Source: Gillisia sp. (GTDB lineage: Bacteria > Bacteroidota > Bacteroidia > Flavobacteriales > Flavobacteriaceae). Taken from it: a DNA stretch of 64,000 nt. Shown here piece by piece: positions 29,578 to 39,288 of this stretch. Position 1 is the first letter of the stretch. The number at the start of each line of letters is the position of its first letter. The notes beneath the pieces were generated by a model that ran no database searches, was not told the DNA's origin, and worked only from the letters and a program-made list of their open reading frames with translations. The stretch is from assembly GCA_024635655.1 (NCBI GenBank), contig JAGXIL010000039.1, positions 86,849 to 150,848 on the forward strand, written 5' to 3'. A program made the translations under genes and the position numbers.

Positions 29578-30165
29578 ATGAAGAACCCCTTTTTAGAAAG
29601 ATTAACCAGAACACACATTTCCCTCCCTCTGATCATATTCACTGTAATCTCTGCAGTTCTCCTGTATTACGGAATTGTGGAGAAAGGATTTGAGGTGCCT
29701 GTAATGATCCTGCTGTTCTTCGGTGGATTCTTCTTTTTCACCTTCATTGAATATCTAATGCACCGATATTTATACCACCTGCCAACTACCAGCCCTAAGC
29801 GGGAAAAATTTGTATATACCGTTCACGGGGTGCATCACGATTATCCCAAAGACAAATCCCGCCTGGCCATGCCGCCGGTGGTAAGCCTTATTCTGGCGAC
29901 CATTTTTTTCATAATCTACCGTAGCCTTATGGGTGATTATGCCTTCGGATTTTTAGCCGGATTCCTCATGGGCTACACGGTTTACCTGGGAGTACATTAT
30001 TCGGTTCATGCTTTTAAGGTGCCAAATAACAAGTTGAAAGTTTTATGGCATCATCACAGCATTCATCACTACCGCGAACCGGATAGGGCCTTTGGAGTTT
30101 CTTCTCCTTTTTGGGATATTGTTTTCGGGACTATGCCCAGGAAAGATTTTAAGGTTAGGAAGTAG
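29578..30165 (+). CDS. fatty acid hydroxylase superfamily membrane enzyme
   Basis: A 195-residue di-iron membrane oxygenase with four hydrophobic segments. The histidine clusters are EYLMHRYLYH, HGVHHDYPKDKSRLAMPP, a His in YSVHAF, and LWHHHSIHHY with FGVSSPFWDIVFGT, which match the fatty acid 2-hydroxylase / sterol desaturase superfamily. The likely product is a hydroxylated lipid, for example of sphingolipids or ornithine lipids; the substrate is inferred. The ORF track starts at 29533; I prefer MKNPFLERL at 29578 because the first 15 residues are not hydrophobic and look non-conserved, but the upstream ATG is possible. Confidence 0.85.
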   Translation: MKNPFLERLTRTHISLPLIIFTVISAVLLYYGIVEKGFEVPVMILLFFGGFFFFTFIEYLMHRYLYHLPTTSPKREKFVYTVHGVHHDYPKDKSRLAMPPVVSLILATIFFIIYRSLMGDYAFGFLAGFLMGYTVYLGVHYSVHAFKVPNNKLKVLWHHHSIHHYREPDRAFGVSSPFWDIVFGTMPRKDFKVRK

Positions 30166-30179
30166 ATTAAATCAGAAAA

Positions 30180-30398
30180 TAAATAGCCACGAATCCGCCT
30201 CCCGGCAAGGCAGGTGCACGAATGTTTTTTTGGTTTTCATTTTTCTGTTTTCGGTTATTTTTTTGTGGATCTTAGAGTCTTTCTGCCTTAGTGGCCCTTT
30301 TCTCTTTGCGAGATTATTTTCAAATTCTTTACTTTGCGTGAAACCAACTCTGGGGTAAACTAACCCCGAAAGACTCCCCCTTTGGGGGTTAGGGGGCT
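30180..30398. repeat. convergent intergenic region with dispersed hairpin repeats
   Basis: Between two convergent genes. It contains a direct repeat of CACGAAT around a GCCT/AGGC mini-hairpin (30186-30220), a CTTTGCG...CTTTGCGTGAAA block (30304-30343) that recurs at 36670-36711, and two adjacent hairpins, GGGGT/ACCCC and CCCCC/GGGGG (about 30351-30397), which may act as a terminator for either gene. Confidence 0.6.
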
Positions 30399-31433
30399 TT
30401 ACATAATAAATCCGTTTTCCCGCGCATGATCTTCAGCTTCAGAAGCCGAATCAACCATAAGTACAGGGATGGTTTCAAAATTATCTACAATACTTTGGAT
30501 TCGCCTCATCTGCCTTTTGTGGTTCACACTTAATAGGTAGATCGTTTTAATTCTGTCAGGATATTGTACCGCAATATCTGTATAGATGCTGGCATCGTGC
30601 TCCCCACTGTCCCCGATCAAAATAAATTTGAGGTCGGGGTAGGTTTTGAGGATGTTGATGATCTCTTTTTGTTTGTGCGGCTTTTCGGGTTTCAGGGTTC
30701 GGTCAAAAGGCCCGCGAAAATTCCGAAGCAAAATTGGTCCCTTCGGAAATTTGTTGAAATCCAGGAAAAGTTTCAGGTATTGATATAAATTCCAGGGACT
30801 GTTGCTGAGATAAAAAATAGGATTTTTGTTCTCTCCGTATTTCCCCAAATGTAGTTTCTGATAAAATTCCGGAGCACCTTTAAGAGGAATTCGACTATAG
30901 GCATTGGTTAGCAAGGAATTTTTCAGCAATCTTAATTTGAGGAAAGAAGTGACATCGGTATGCAGGATGGTATCGTCAATATCGCTTATTACCCCATATT
31001 CCGCTTCTTTTTCCGGAATTAAAAGCTCTCCCTGGAAATGTTTATCCTCAACGGTGATTCCCGGCCCCAGCTCCTCTTTAAAATAAATATGCACTTTCAC
31101 CCAACCTTCTTCATCGGCTTCCTTAGACAGATCTTCAGATACGGTCTCATCAAACAGAAAAAAACCTTCCCCGCCGGTTTTTGTACTAAGCCGGATCATA
31201 TCCGGAATATGAAGCTCGATTTCGGCATTCCTTATTTCAAAGCTATCGAACTGTTTGTATGTATTTTTGATAGTATGGAAAAGCGACTGATCTTCAACGA
31301 TCTTCAGCGGAATATCATCCAGTGCCCTTCCCAAAACATATAAATGAGATGCGGTCCCGTAACTTCGATAAGGTGTGATAAGGATATTGTCTATTGAATA
31401 TTTTCCAAAGATCTTCTTTATACGTTTGAGCAT
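30399..31433 (-). CDS. DUF2183 / App1-like phosphatidate phosphatase family protein
   Basis: A 344-residue protein. The C-terminal half is the DUF2183 domain with the HAD-like motif ISDIDDTILHTDVTS (DxDxT), LSNSPWNLYQYL, and a late GDSGEHDASIY that holds the conserved acidic pair. The N-terminal half has strand-rich IELHIPDM and VHIYFKEEL segments. Yeast App1 converts phosphatidate to diacylglycerol, so a lipid phosphatase role is plausible but unproven. There is no signal peptide. Single gene. Confidence 0.85.
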   Translation of the reverse strand: MLKRIKKIFGKYSIDNILITPYRSYGTASHLYVLGRALDDIPLKIVEDQSLFHTIKNTYKQFDSFEIRNAEIELHIPDMIRLSTKTGGEGFFLFDETVSEDLSKEADEEGWVKVHIYFKEELGPGITVEDKHFQGELLIPEKEAEYGVISDIDDTILHTDVTSFLKLRLLKNSLLTNAYSRIPLKGAPEFYQKLHLGKYGENKNPIFYLSNSPWNLYQYLKLFLDFNKFPKGPILLRNFRGPFDRTLKPEKPHKQKEIINILKTYPDLKFILIGDSGEHDASIYTDIAVQYPDRIKTIYLLSVNHKRQMRRIQSIVDNFETIPVLMVDSASEAEDHARENGFIM

Positions 31434-31547
31434 TTTAGGACGGGAATTTTATTTCACCACGTAAGGTCTGAAATTACAGCAGAAACAACCGATTAGATAT
31501 AAAAGTTTAAGAATTTTTTAAGAAGAGGAAAATTAAAAAGTAAGCCT

Positions 31548-34019
31548 TTATTCATTCAAGTTAATTAATGCAGCCTCCATATCCAGCCCCTCTCCCAAAA
31601 CACCTTTAAAGATGTCATTCATAGTTTCAATTCGCCCGGGCATGGTCTTGATCGTAAACTCCTTAAAATCTAATCCGCTCTTCACCTCCTTCCAGAGCAG
31701 GGGTGTAGAAACCGTGGCTCCCGGTTTTGGCCGGGCACAATAAGGAGCCGCCAGGGTTTGGCCTCTTCGGTTCTGAAGAAAATCTAGGTAGATCTTATCT
31801 TTCCTTTTTCTCACATTTCGTTCCATGCTCGTGGTTTCGGGAACCAGTTCGTGAATGAAATAACACAGCAGTTTTGTAAAATCCCTGGCTTCATCATAAG
31901 AATATTTTGCACCCAAAGGAAGATAAATGTGCATTCCGCTGGAACCGGAAGTTTTGCAATAGCCCGTTACATTTGCTTTGTCCAGCACCTCTTTTGCCGC
32001 AAGCGCCACCTCGATCACTTCCTCAAAAGTGTTTTTATCTGTAGGATCTATATCAATGACCGTAAAATCGGGATTTTCTAAATTCTGGATCCGGGAGCTC
32101 CAGGGATTGATCTCAATACAACCCAGGTTGGCCATATAAAGCAGCGTGGCCTCTTTTTGACACAGCATATACTCTATCTCTTTTTCTGAAGATTTTGAAT
32201 GAATCCTGGTGGTCTCGATCCAGTCGGGCAGGATACCCTCATTGTCTTTCTGATAAAATCCGGGTTTATCAATTCCATTGGGATGCCGGTGCAGATTCTG
32301 CGGACGATCAATAAGGTAAGGCAGAATTATTTCGGAAACATTTAAATAATAGTCGATCAGATCGTATTTCCGCAATCCTGATTCCGGCCAGTAGATCTTT
32401 TCCAGGTTGGTGAAGGGAACTTCAATTCCCCCTATCTGAAGGTGCCCTGCTTTTGAAGAACCGGAACCTGAAGCTGATGATCCGGATGAATCTGTTGTTG
32501 AATTTGCAGGTGCATTTTCAATTACTTTTTCGCCGGTAATTTCGGGCACCGCCTTGTCATTTCTAAGGCCTTTAAAAACAGGGTGCCGCAAGCTGCCGCT
32601 CTTGGTCATTTCTGTATAATGAACTTCACAAATAAGTTCAGGCCGCAACCAGGTAGGTTTCCTGCCTTTCAGGTTTGGCTTTTTAACAAAAGGGCATCCT
32701 TTTGTTTCCAGGCTAGAGAATTTTGCCAGCAACTCCTTTTGTTTTGCTGATGAAAAACCCGACCCGCAGTTACCAATATAGGTGAGTTTATCGTCCTTAA
32801 AATGACCCAGAATTAGGGATCCGAAAAGAGAGCCTCCGGTCTTAGAATCGGTATAGCCACAAATAATGGCCTCTGTACTTTGAACGGCTTTTATTTTTAG
32901 CCATTTGTCACTTCGGTTCCCGGGAGAGTATTTTGAATCGGGTTTTTTCGCTATTACCCCTTCCATGCCCGCATCAATGGCACGTTTAAAAAAAGTACTT
33001 CCCATGCCCTCTATGTGCTCACAATAATAAGTGTGATAGGTGCCTTCAATGACTTCTTCTATTAAGGATTTGCGCTGCAACAGCGGCAGATCGAGCATAC
33101 TCAGGTCGTTCAGGTACAACATATCAAATACGTAAAAGCGCAATTCTCCAAGGGTATTTTCATCGTAATTCTGCAGTTTCTGAAAATCGGGAACTCCTTT
33201 TTTATCTACAATGACCACTTCCCCGTCCAGGATCACATTATGGGAAATTTGTTCCAGATCCCGCACCAGGCGGGCAAATTTGGAATTAAAGGAAATGCCG
33301 TTACGGGAATACAATTCTACCTCCCCATCTTTAATGTTGGCAATCATTCGGTAGCCATCCCATTTATATTCATAGATCCAGTTGGGGTCGTTAAAGATCT
33401 CTTTGGTGGCCGTTGCCAGCATGGGTTGAATGGCATCTGTAGGCTGAAGGCTCTTCACCTTGGGTTCAGGCTTTTTCTTTTCGGAAGCTGAAGGGGCAAA
33501 ATTCTCCGCGTCGTAATCCAGATCTGTAGAAAAATCATCGGTTTTTTTAATCAGCAACCACTGATTTCCCTTTTCTCCCCTACCGGTTTTGACCAGGGCA
33601 AATGTGCCTTTGATCCTTTTTCCGAAAAATTCCAGTTTAAGGTCTCCTTTGACCAACTGGTCCAGCATTTCTTTTTTGCTTATTCCTCCTGTGCCCCTGT
33701 AGATGCCTTCATCCCAGATCTCCATGACCCCCGCGCCATAATTCCCTTTGGGAATAGTGCCCTGAAAGGTCAAATACTGAAGCGGATGATCCTCGGTTTG
33801 AATAGCAAGCCTTTTATCTTTAGGGTTCATAGAAGGACCCTTTGGCACTGCCCAGCTCTTAAGGGTTCCCTGCATCTCCAACCGCAGATCGTAATGCAAT
33901 CTTGTGGCCTGGTGACGCTGAATGACGAATCTAAGTTCCCCGTCCTTACTCGCAATAGTCCCCTTTGGCTCCGGGGTAGTGTCAAAATCCCTTTTTTTAA
34001 AATATTCCTCTAAGCTCAT
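31548..34019 (-). CDS. ligD: ATP-dependent DNA ligase D (LigD)
   Basis: An 823-residue multi-domain NHEJ enzyme with the order phosphoesterase, ligase, polymerase. The 3'-phosphoesterase domain (residues 20-180) has VIQRHQATRLHYDLRLE. The ligase domain (about 200-510) has the adenylated Lys in YEYKWDGYRM, with GEVVI and the KIKA motif later. The primase-like polymerase domain (about 530-823) has LHRHPNGIDKPGFYQKD and the catalytic Asp pair in VIDIDPTD. A Ser/Gly-rich linker separates the last two. With Ku it repairs double-strand breaks. The start codon directly abuts the Ku stop codon, indicating translational coupling. Confidence 0.95.
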   Translation of the reverse strand: MSLEEYFKKRDFDTTPEPKGTIASKDGELRFVIQRHQATRLHYDLRLEMQGTLKSWAVPKGPSMNPKDKRLAIQTEDHPLQYLTFQGTIPKGNYGAGVMEIWDEGIYRGTGGISKKEMLDQLVKGDLKLEFFGKRIKGTFALVKTGRGEKGNQWLLIKKTDDFSTDLDYDAENFAPSASEKKKPEPKVKSLQPTDAIQPMLATATKEIFNDPNWIYEYKWDGYRMIANIKDGEVELYSRNGISFNSKFARLVRDLEQISHNVILDGEVVIVDKKGVPDFQKLQNYDENTLGELRFYVFDMLYLNDLSMLDLPLLQRKSLIEEVIEGTYHTYYCEHIEGMGSTFFKRAIDAGMEGVIAKKPDSKYSPGNRSDKWLKIKAVQSTEAIICGYTDSKTGGSLFGSLILGHFKDDKLTYIGNCGSGFSSAKQKELLAKFSSLETKGCPFVKKPNLKGRKPTWLRPELICEVHYTEMTKSGSLRHPVFKGLRNDKAVPEITGEKVIENAPANSTTDSSGSSASGSGSSKAGHLQIGGIEVPFTNLEKIYWPESGLRKYDLIDYYLNVSEIILPYLIDRPQNLHRHPNGIDKPGFYQKDNEGILPDWIETTRIHSKSSEKEIEYMLCQKEATLLYMANLGCIEINPWSSRIQNLENPDFTVIDIDPTDKNTFEEVIEVALAAKEVLDKANVTGYCKTSGSSGMHIYLPLGAKYSYDEARDFTKLLCYFIHELVPETTSMERNVRKRKDKIYLDFLQNRRGQTLAAPYCARPKPGATVSTPLLWKEVKSGLDFKEFTIKTMPGRIETMNDIFKGVLGEGLDMEAALINLNE

Positions 34020-34793
34020 TTAGGAAGCTTTTCCTTTCTTTTTCTCTAAACTGGCTTTTAATTGCGCCATAAGATCACTGGCCGGCGTAGGTTTACTCTC
34101 AAATTTTTCTGCCAGGGATTTTTTCCCTTTGGCTTTGGATTTAATGATCTTCATTAACTGATCATTATACACATCCTTAAATTTATCAAAGCTAAAATCT
34201 GTAGTATATTGTTCGATAAGGGAAATGGCCATATCCACCTCTTTCTTGGTCACCTTTGCCTCCGGAAGCTTAAGATCTGAAGGATCGCGGATCTCATCGG
34301 CAAACCTTATGACGTGTAAAACCAACGCATCTTTGTAAATGCCCACCAGGCTTAAATGTTCCTTTTGTCGCATAACAAAAGTAGCCACTCCCAGTTTTTT
34401 AGTCTTTTTCAGAGCATCCCTTAGAAGATTATAAGATTTCCCTCCTTCTTTTTGAGGCTCAAGAAAATAGGGTTTTTTAAACAGCACATCGGCAACTTCA
34501 GATTCTTTGATAAATTCTTCAATATCTATAGTCTTGCTTTTCTTCATATTGGCATTCTCAAAATCTTCTTTTTCGAGCACAATGTATTTATCATCCTGCT
34601 TAAAGCCTTTGACAATATCTTTCCATTCCACCTCTTCCCCGGTAACTTCATTTACACGCTTATATCGTATTCGGGCATTATCGTGCTTATCGAGCATATC
34701 AAGTTCCAGTTTCCGGTCTTCAGAACCTGAATACATTTTAATAGGTATAGACACTAAACCAAATTGAATTGAACCGTTCCAGATTGATCGCAT
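34020..34793 (-). CDS. ku: Ku homolog (non-homologous end joining)
   Basis: Bacterial Ku of 257 residues from the ATG at 34793, giving the canonical N-terminus MRSIWNGSIQFGLVSIPIKMY. The ORF-track start 66 bp upstream adds a basic stretch (FGFEERTITKKNK) absent in the family. The Ku core beta-barrel region follows (VNEVTGEEVEWKDIVKG, YIVLEKEDFE), with the C-terminal basic tail LKASLEKKKGKAS. It forms a ring dimer on broken ends and recruits LigD, whose gene follows with zero spacing. Confidence 0.95.
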   Translation of the reverse strand: MRSIWNGSIQFGLVSIPIKMYSGSEDRKLELDMLDKHDNARIRYKRVNEVTGEEVEWKDIVKGFKQDDKYIVLEKEDFENANMKKSKTIDIEEFIKESEVADVLFKKPYFLEPQKEGGKSYNLLRDALKKTKKLGVATFVMRQKEHLSLVGIYKDALVLHVIRFADEIRDPSDLKLPEAKVTKKEVDMAISLIEQYTTDFSFDKFKDVYNDQLMKIIKSKAKGKKSLAEKFESKPTPASDLMAQLKASLEKKKGKAS

Positions 34794-34941
34794 TACTTTG
34801 TTTTTTTTAGTTATTGTTCTCTCTTCAAAACCGAAAGCCCGGGACAGTAGCCCAACCATATATAAAGCTTCAAAAAGAAAGGGGAATTAAATTAGTAAAT
34901 TTAACTCCCCTCAAGGTGGATTTATTAAAACTTTAGCTTTA

Positions 34942-35190
34942 TCAGGAGTTTCGAAGCGCTTTAATGAGTTCATCTTTGCTCATTTTGCTTCTGCCTTCAA
35001 TGCCTACCTGCTTTGCTTTATCGTATATTTCCTGTTTACTTCGTTCTTCATATTTATCTGCTTTTCCGCCTTTTTTGCCGGAATTGGGAGTGTTGGCAAT
35101 CCGGGCGGCCTTGGTTTTGCTCACGCCCTTTTCCCGAAGCTTTTCGTATTGTTCATCGTTCTTTACCTGTGGTCCGGGATCTTTTGCCAT
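34942..35190 (-). CDS. small basic protein with Rho_N/SAP-like domain (DUF7218-like)
   Basis: An 82-residue basic protein. The N-terminal half (DPGPQVKNDEQYEKLREKG, SKTKAARIANTPNSG) matches small Bacteroidota/Proteobacteria proteins of the DUF7218 type, and the C-terminal half (EIYDKAKQVGIEGRSKMSKDELIKAL) is a Rho_N/SAP-like helix-extended-loop-helix that binds nucleic acid. It lies upstream of ku-ligD on the same strand, so a role near DNA or RNA ends is plausible. Similar proteins often accompany Ku genes, which is a recollection I cannot verify here. Confidence 0.75.
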   Translation of the reverse strand: MAKDPGPQVKNDEQYEKLREKGVSKTKAARIANTPNSGKKGGKADKYEERSKQEIYDKAKQVGIEGRSKMSKDELIKALRNS

Positions 35191-35224
35191 ATCTGTTGAA
35201 TTTTAATTATAGGATAATTTACTG

Positions 35225-36079
35225 TTATTTGATTTCTGTAGAGCCGTCCCGCTCATGTTTTAGGTTCATATTTGTTTCCGGCTCCAGGATCCCTTCTTCC
35301 ACTTTTTTACCTATTGGCCCCTTGGCTATAGTTATGCCCCCGTCTACCTGGTATACGGACCCCGTCAGGTATGAAGCTTCATCTGATGCCAGAAAGAGAT
35401 AAACATTTGCTACTTCCTCAGTCTTACCCCTTCTGCCCATTAGCGTGGCGTTGACCATAGTTTTTTCCATTTCCTTGTCCATTCCACTGGTTTCTTTATG
35501 TGTCCAGGAAGTATCAATGGGACCGGGAGCTACTACATTTACCCTTATTCCGTTTTGGGCCTGCTCTGCTGCAACCCCTTTCATGAAAGCGTGCACGAAA
35601 CCTTTGGTGCCTCCGTATGCTGCCACCTGCGGAATTCCAAGAATAGCAGATTCAGATCCCGCGGAAACTATACAGCCTTTGGTCTTTTTCATTTCCGGGA
35701 TCGCCAGTTTGGTCATCAGGAACGTGGTTTGAACATTGTTTTTAAGCAAATTCACAAATGCTTCGCTTGAGAATTGTTCCAGGGTATTTACTTCCGGAAA
35801 TACGCCGGCGTTGTTGATGAGGATATCCAGTTTACCCCATTTATCAGTAGCGGTTTTTATTGCCTGTTGTGCATTTTCCTCACTTGAGATATCTCCTTTG
35901 AAGGCAAGGGCCTGTCCGTTGTTTTTCTCTATTTCCCTTACCACATCCTCCACGGGATCTTCAGGCATTCCCACAACCAAGACCTGTGCGCCTTCCATGG
36001 CAAATTTTAAGCAAATTGCCTCCCCAATTCCTGTTCCTCCTCCTGTTACAATCGCGGTCTTTCCTTGCAGTCTTTTCAT
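35225..36079 (-). CDS. SDR family oxidoreductase
   Basis: A 284-residue classical short-chain dehydrogenase. The cofactor motif is TGGGTGIGEA (TGxxxGxG), with NNAGVF, the catalytic Ser in CIVSAGSES, and YGGTK as YxxxK, followed by VNVVAPGPIDT and the C-terminal SYLTGSVYQVDGG. A 30-residue polar tail after GGITIAKG is an extension. It is probably NAD(P)-dependent with unknown substrate. It heads a same-strand group with the Rho_N-like protein, ku and ligD, separated by 34-150 bp. Confidence 0.88.
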   Translation of the reverse strand: MKRLQGKTAIVTGGGTGIGEAICLKFAMEGAQVLVVGMPEDPVEDVVREIEKNNGQALAFKGDISSEENAQQAIKTATDKWGKLDILINNAGVFPEVNTLEQFSSEAFVNLLKNNVQTTFLMTKLAIPEMKKTKGCIVSAGSESAILGIPQVAAYGGTKGFVHAFMKGVAAEQAQNGIRVNVVAPGPIDTSWTHKETSGMDKEMEKTMVNATLMGRRGKTEEVANVYLFLASDEASYLTGSVYQVDGGITIAKGPIGKKVEEGILEPETNMNLKHERDGSTEIK

Positions 36080-36787
36080 ATTTTTTATTTTTAGCAGCTT
36101 TAAATTAAGGATTCTGCTTCTCAGTACCTCATTTCAAAAGTCTGATTATAACAAGTTTAATATTATTTAAGCCTATGTTAACGTAGTGGGGATTGGAGAG
36201 TGGAGAGTGGAGATTGGAGAGCGGATTCAAAATTTAATTTCTATGAGCTCTCTGCGGGTAAATTTTCACCGCAAAGTCGCAAAGATTTACGCAAAGTGCG
36301 CAGAGGTTTCTTTGAGTCCTCTTCGGATTTTACCTTTGTGTATTCTATGACTTAACCAAATTATTTTTTCATGTAATTTTAATTAAATCATGCTGCGTAT
36401 TTCTAAATTAACATAGGATGAATCCCTGTTTACCACGGCAATCTGCGGGAGAAAAGTCCCACCCCGCCCTGCGGGCACCCCTCCCTGGAGAGGATGGTTG
36501 AAATTAAAAATTTGGAGTATAAAGGTGGGGGCCCAAGGTTTCCCGCAGAATGCGCAGAATTGCGCAGAATGAGGACGGGAAAAGGCCCACTCCGCCCTGC
36601 GGGCACCTCTGCCCGGAGGGGATTGGTTTAAATAAATTTGTTGGTAAAATTGGAATTCCAGGACATTTTCTTTGCGATCTTATTTTTTTTCCTTTTTTGC
36701 TTTGCGTGAAATTTTCCTTCCTGTTTATAACCACAAAGACTCTAAGGCTCGAGGAAATCATTTTCCCCAAATTTCATTGTAAAAACA
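36080..36787. repeat. 700-bp gene-free region rich in repeats
   Basis: No coding frame is credible here. It carries a heptamer run (GGAGAGT-type, about 36190-36225), GCAAAG words (36272-36310), two imperfect copies of a 49-bp unit containing CCGCCCTGCGGGCACC (36451-36499 and 36580-36628), and a CTTTGCG...CTTTGCGTGAAA block (36670-36711) like the one at 30304. The two small ORFs on the track lie within these repeats. Confidence 0.65.
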
Positions 36788-36827
36788 AAAAACCTGAAAA
36801 AGAAGTAAACTTCAATTTCAGGTTTTG
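36788..36827 (-). terminator. terminator of the membrane pyrophosphatase gene
   Basis: A long nearly perfect hairpin: AAACCTGAAA and TTTCAGGTTT outside, GAAGT and ACTTC inside with a two-base loop. On the minus strand it is followed by a T-rich tract. It lies about 20 bp past the hppA-type stop. Confidence 0.85.
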
Positions 36828-36847
36828 AGATTGTAAAGAATGATAAT

Positions 36848-39169
36848 TTATTCCTGTTCGGTTTCTTTATATATAGCGGTATTACTTGCAGATACTACTT
36901 CTGCTGCTTTTGTGTCTTCCATGATCACAGAAGTTGGCACCCTTTCTTCTTCAGGAAGATTGGGAATGTCTTCAACTGTATGTTCCCCCAAGATTGGAGC
37001 AAGTACCAATCCGATAAGGCAGGTAAGTTTTATGAGGATGTTCATGGATGGCCCTGAAGTATCTTTAAAAGGATCTCCCACAGTATCACCGGTTACGGCA
37101 GCTTTGTGAGCTTCAGAACCTTTATAGGTCATTTCTCCGTTGATCAATACTCCTGCCTCAAAAGATTTTTTGGCGTTGTCCCATGCCCCACCGGCATTGT
37201 TCTGGAAAATTGCCCAAAGCACACCACTTACGGTAACTCCGGCCATATAACCTCCCAGCATTTCAGCAATGATCAAATTATCTACTCCAAAGATCATAGG
37301 AATTAATGCTATGGCAATTGGAAAACCAATGGTAAGTGCTCCCGGAAGCATCATTTCTTTTAATGCAGCTTCTGTTGATATAGCCACACATTTATCGTAT
37401 TCGGGTTTTCCGGTCCCTTCCATGATCCCGGGAATTTCCCTGAACTGACGTCTTACTTCTTCCACCATTTTCATCGCCGCTTTCCCTACAGAATTCATCG
37501 CAAGGGCAGAAAATACTACCGGAACCATTCCTCCTATAAAAAGCATTGCAAGTACAGGGGCTTTAAAAATATTGATCCCGTCAATTCCTGTAAAAGTTAC
37601 ATAGGCCGCAAAAAGGGCAAGAGAAGTTAAAGCCGCTGAGGCGATGGCAAATCCTTTTCCGGTTGCTGCCGTAGTGTTACCAACAGAATCCAAAATATCC
37701 GTACGCTCCCTTACTTCTGCCGGAAGCTCGCTCATTTCAGCAATCCCCCCTGCATTATCTGAAATTGGCCCAAAGGCATCAATTGCCAGCTGCATTGCAG
37801 TTGTAGCCATCATGGCCGAAGCTGCAAGGGCAACTCCGTAAAATCCTGCCAGGGCATAAGAAGCCCAAATCGCTGCTGCAAATAAAAGTATAGATCCAAA
37901 TGTGGAGATCATTCCTGTTGCAAGGCCGGCGATAATATTTGTCCCTGCCCCTGTGCTTGATTTTTGTACGATAGAAAGGACAGGCTTTTTACCCACTCCT
38001 GTATAATATTCGGTTACTGCAGAGATCAATCCACCTACCGCAAGACCTACTAATGTGGCATAAAAAACCCGCATGGAAGAGATCACCTTATATTCAAAAC
38101 CTTCAGCTCCACCAATAAAGAAGCCCATAGTCATGGTCTGCTCTGGTAACATCCATTTTACAAGAAAGAAACAGGAAACAGCAACCAATCCAATAGAAAG
38201 CCAGTTTCCGTAGTTTAAAGCGCTTTGAACCTCATCTTCTTTAGCATCGTTATTTTTAATACTTACTACTAATGTTCCAATAATTGAGATAATAATACCT
38301 ACTCCGGCAATAGACATTGGCAGTAAAATTGGGCCAATCCCGCCAAATCCTTCATTGATAATATTTCCGCCCATGTCCTGGATCACGTAATTACCAAGTA
38401 CCATGGCAGCCAGGACGGTAGCAACATAACTGCCAAACAGGTCGGCACCCATTCCGGCGACATCCCCCACGTTATCCCCTACGTTGTCTGCAATAGTTGC
38501 AGGATTTCGCGGATCATCTTCAGGAATTCCGGCTTCTACTTTTCCTACCAGGTCGGCGCCAACATCGGCAGCTTTTGTATAGATCCCTCCACCCACACGG
38601 GCAAAAAGGGCTATGGATTCTGCCCCTAACGAAAATCCGGCAAGTGTTTCCAGAACTATAGTCATTTGATTAGTATCTGTCCAGATACCTCCCATAAAAT
38701 AATGGAAGAACAGGATAAAGAATCCGGTAAGGCCAAGCACTGCCAATCCGGCAACCCCCAGCCCCATCACGGTCCCTCCTGTAAATGACACTTTTAAGGC
38801 ATGCGGAAGACTGGTACGGGCAGCCTGGGTAGTACGTACGTTAGTCTTGGTTGCGATCTTCATTCCCATATTTCCGGCAAGCGCAGAAAATATTGCTCCA
38901 AAGATAAATGCAACTACAATTAACCAATGGGTAGTAGGAACTACTACAGAAACAGCTGCCAGGGCAAGACTGGCAATAACAACGAATATGGTAAGCAATT
39001 TATATTCCGCACTAAGGAAAGCAAGTGCACCTTCATAAATATGAGAGGCTATTTCTTTCATTTTTCCGTCTCCGTCATCTTGTTTCAAGACCCATGATCT
39101 CTTAAAGTACATGTAGATCAGGCCAATAACGGCCAGGACTAGAGGTGCATAAATTATCATTGATTCCAT
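36848..39169 (-). CDS. hppA: membrane-bound (ion-pumping) pyrophosphatase
   Basis: A 773-residue M-PPase with about 16 helices that couples PPi hydrolysis to H+ and/or Na+ export. Mg-PPi binding motifs are [18 protein letters not shown] and [16 protein letters not shown]. At the K+ selectivity site the sequence is [13 protein letters not shown]: Ala where K+-independent enzymes have Lys, so it is predicted K+-dependent. Whether Na+, H+ or both are pumped is not decided by what I can read. A soluble pyrophosphatase gene lies directly upstream on the same strand, split by a terminator. Confidence 0.95.
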   Translation of the reverse strand: MESMIIYAPLVLAVIGLIYMYFKRSWVLKQDDGDGKMKEIASHIYEGALAFLSAEYKLLTIFVVIASLALAAVSVVVPTTHWLIVVAFIFGAIFSALAGNMGMKIATKTNVRTTQAARTSLPHALKVSFTGGTVMGLGVAGLAVLGLTGFFILFFHYFMGGIWTDTNQMTIVLETLAGFSLGAESIALFARVGGGIYTKAADVGADLVGKVEAGIPEDDPRNPATIADNVGDNVGDVAGMGADLFGSYVATVLAAMVLGNYVIQDMGGNIINEGFGGIGPILLPMSIAGVGIIISIIGTLVVSIKNNDAKEDEVQSALNYGNWLSIGLVAVSCFFLVKWMLPEQTMTMGFFIGGAEGFEYKVISSMRVFYATLVGLAVGGLISAVTEYYTGVGKKPVLSIVQKSSTGAGTNIIAGLATGMISTFGSILLFAAAIWASYALAGFYGVALAASAMMATTAMQLAIDAFGPISDNAGGIAEMSELPAEVRERTDILDSVGNTTAATGKGFAIASAALTSLALFAAYVTFTGIDGINIFKAPVLAMLFIGGMVPVVFSALAMNSVGKAAMKMVEEVRRQFREIPGIMEGTGKPEYDKCVAISTEAALKEMMLPGALTIGFPIAIALIPMIFGVDNLIIAEMLGGYMAGVTVSGVLWAIFQNNAGGAWDNAKKSFEAGVLINGEMTYKGSEAHKAAVTGDTVGDPFKDTSGPSMNILIKLTCLIGLVLAPILGEHTVEDIPNLPEEERVPTSVIMEDTKAAEVVSASNTAIYKETEQE

Positions 39170-39223
39170 AGTAGCTTGTTAAGGTTTAGTTAATGGTCGC
39201 TAATGTAGTAAATCAATGATAAT

Positions 39224-39260
39224 TAAAAAAGCAATAACTTTTTAAGGTTATTGCTTTTTA
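39224..39260 (-). terminator. terminator between ppa and the membrane pyrophosphatase gene
   Basis: Arms AAAAAGCAATAAC and GTTATTGCTTTTT around a TTTTTAAG loop, with T runs on both strands. It lies downstream of ppa, so hppA must have its own promoter in the short gap 39170-39223. Confidence 0.85.
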
Positions 39261-39288
39261 TTATGTTCAGGCAAAGGAGAATTTCTTG

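Noticed and set aside
36504-36828. ORFs of 88 and 92 aa in the repeat region
   Set aside because: They run through direct repeats and a terminator hairpin; not protein-like.
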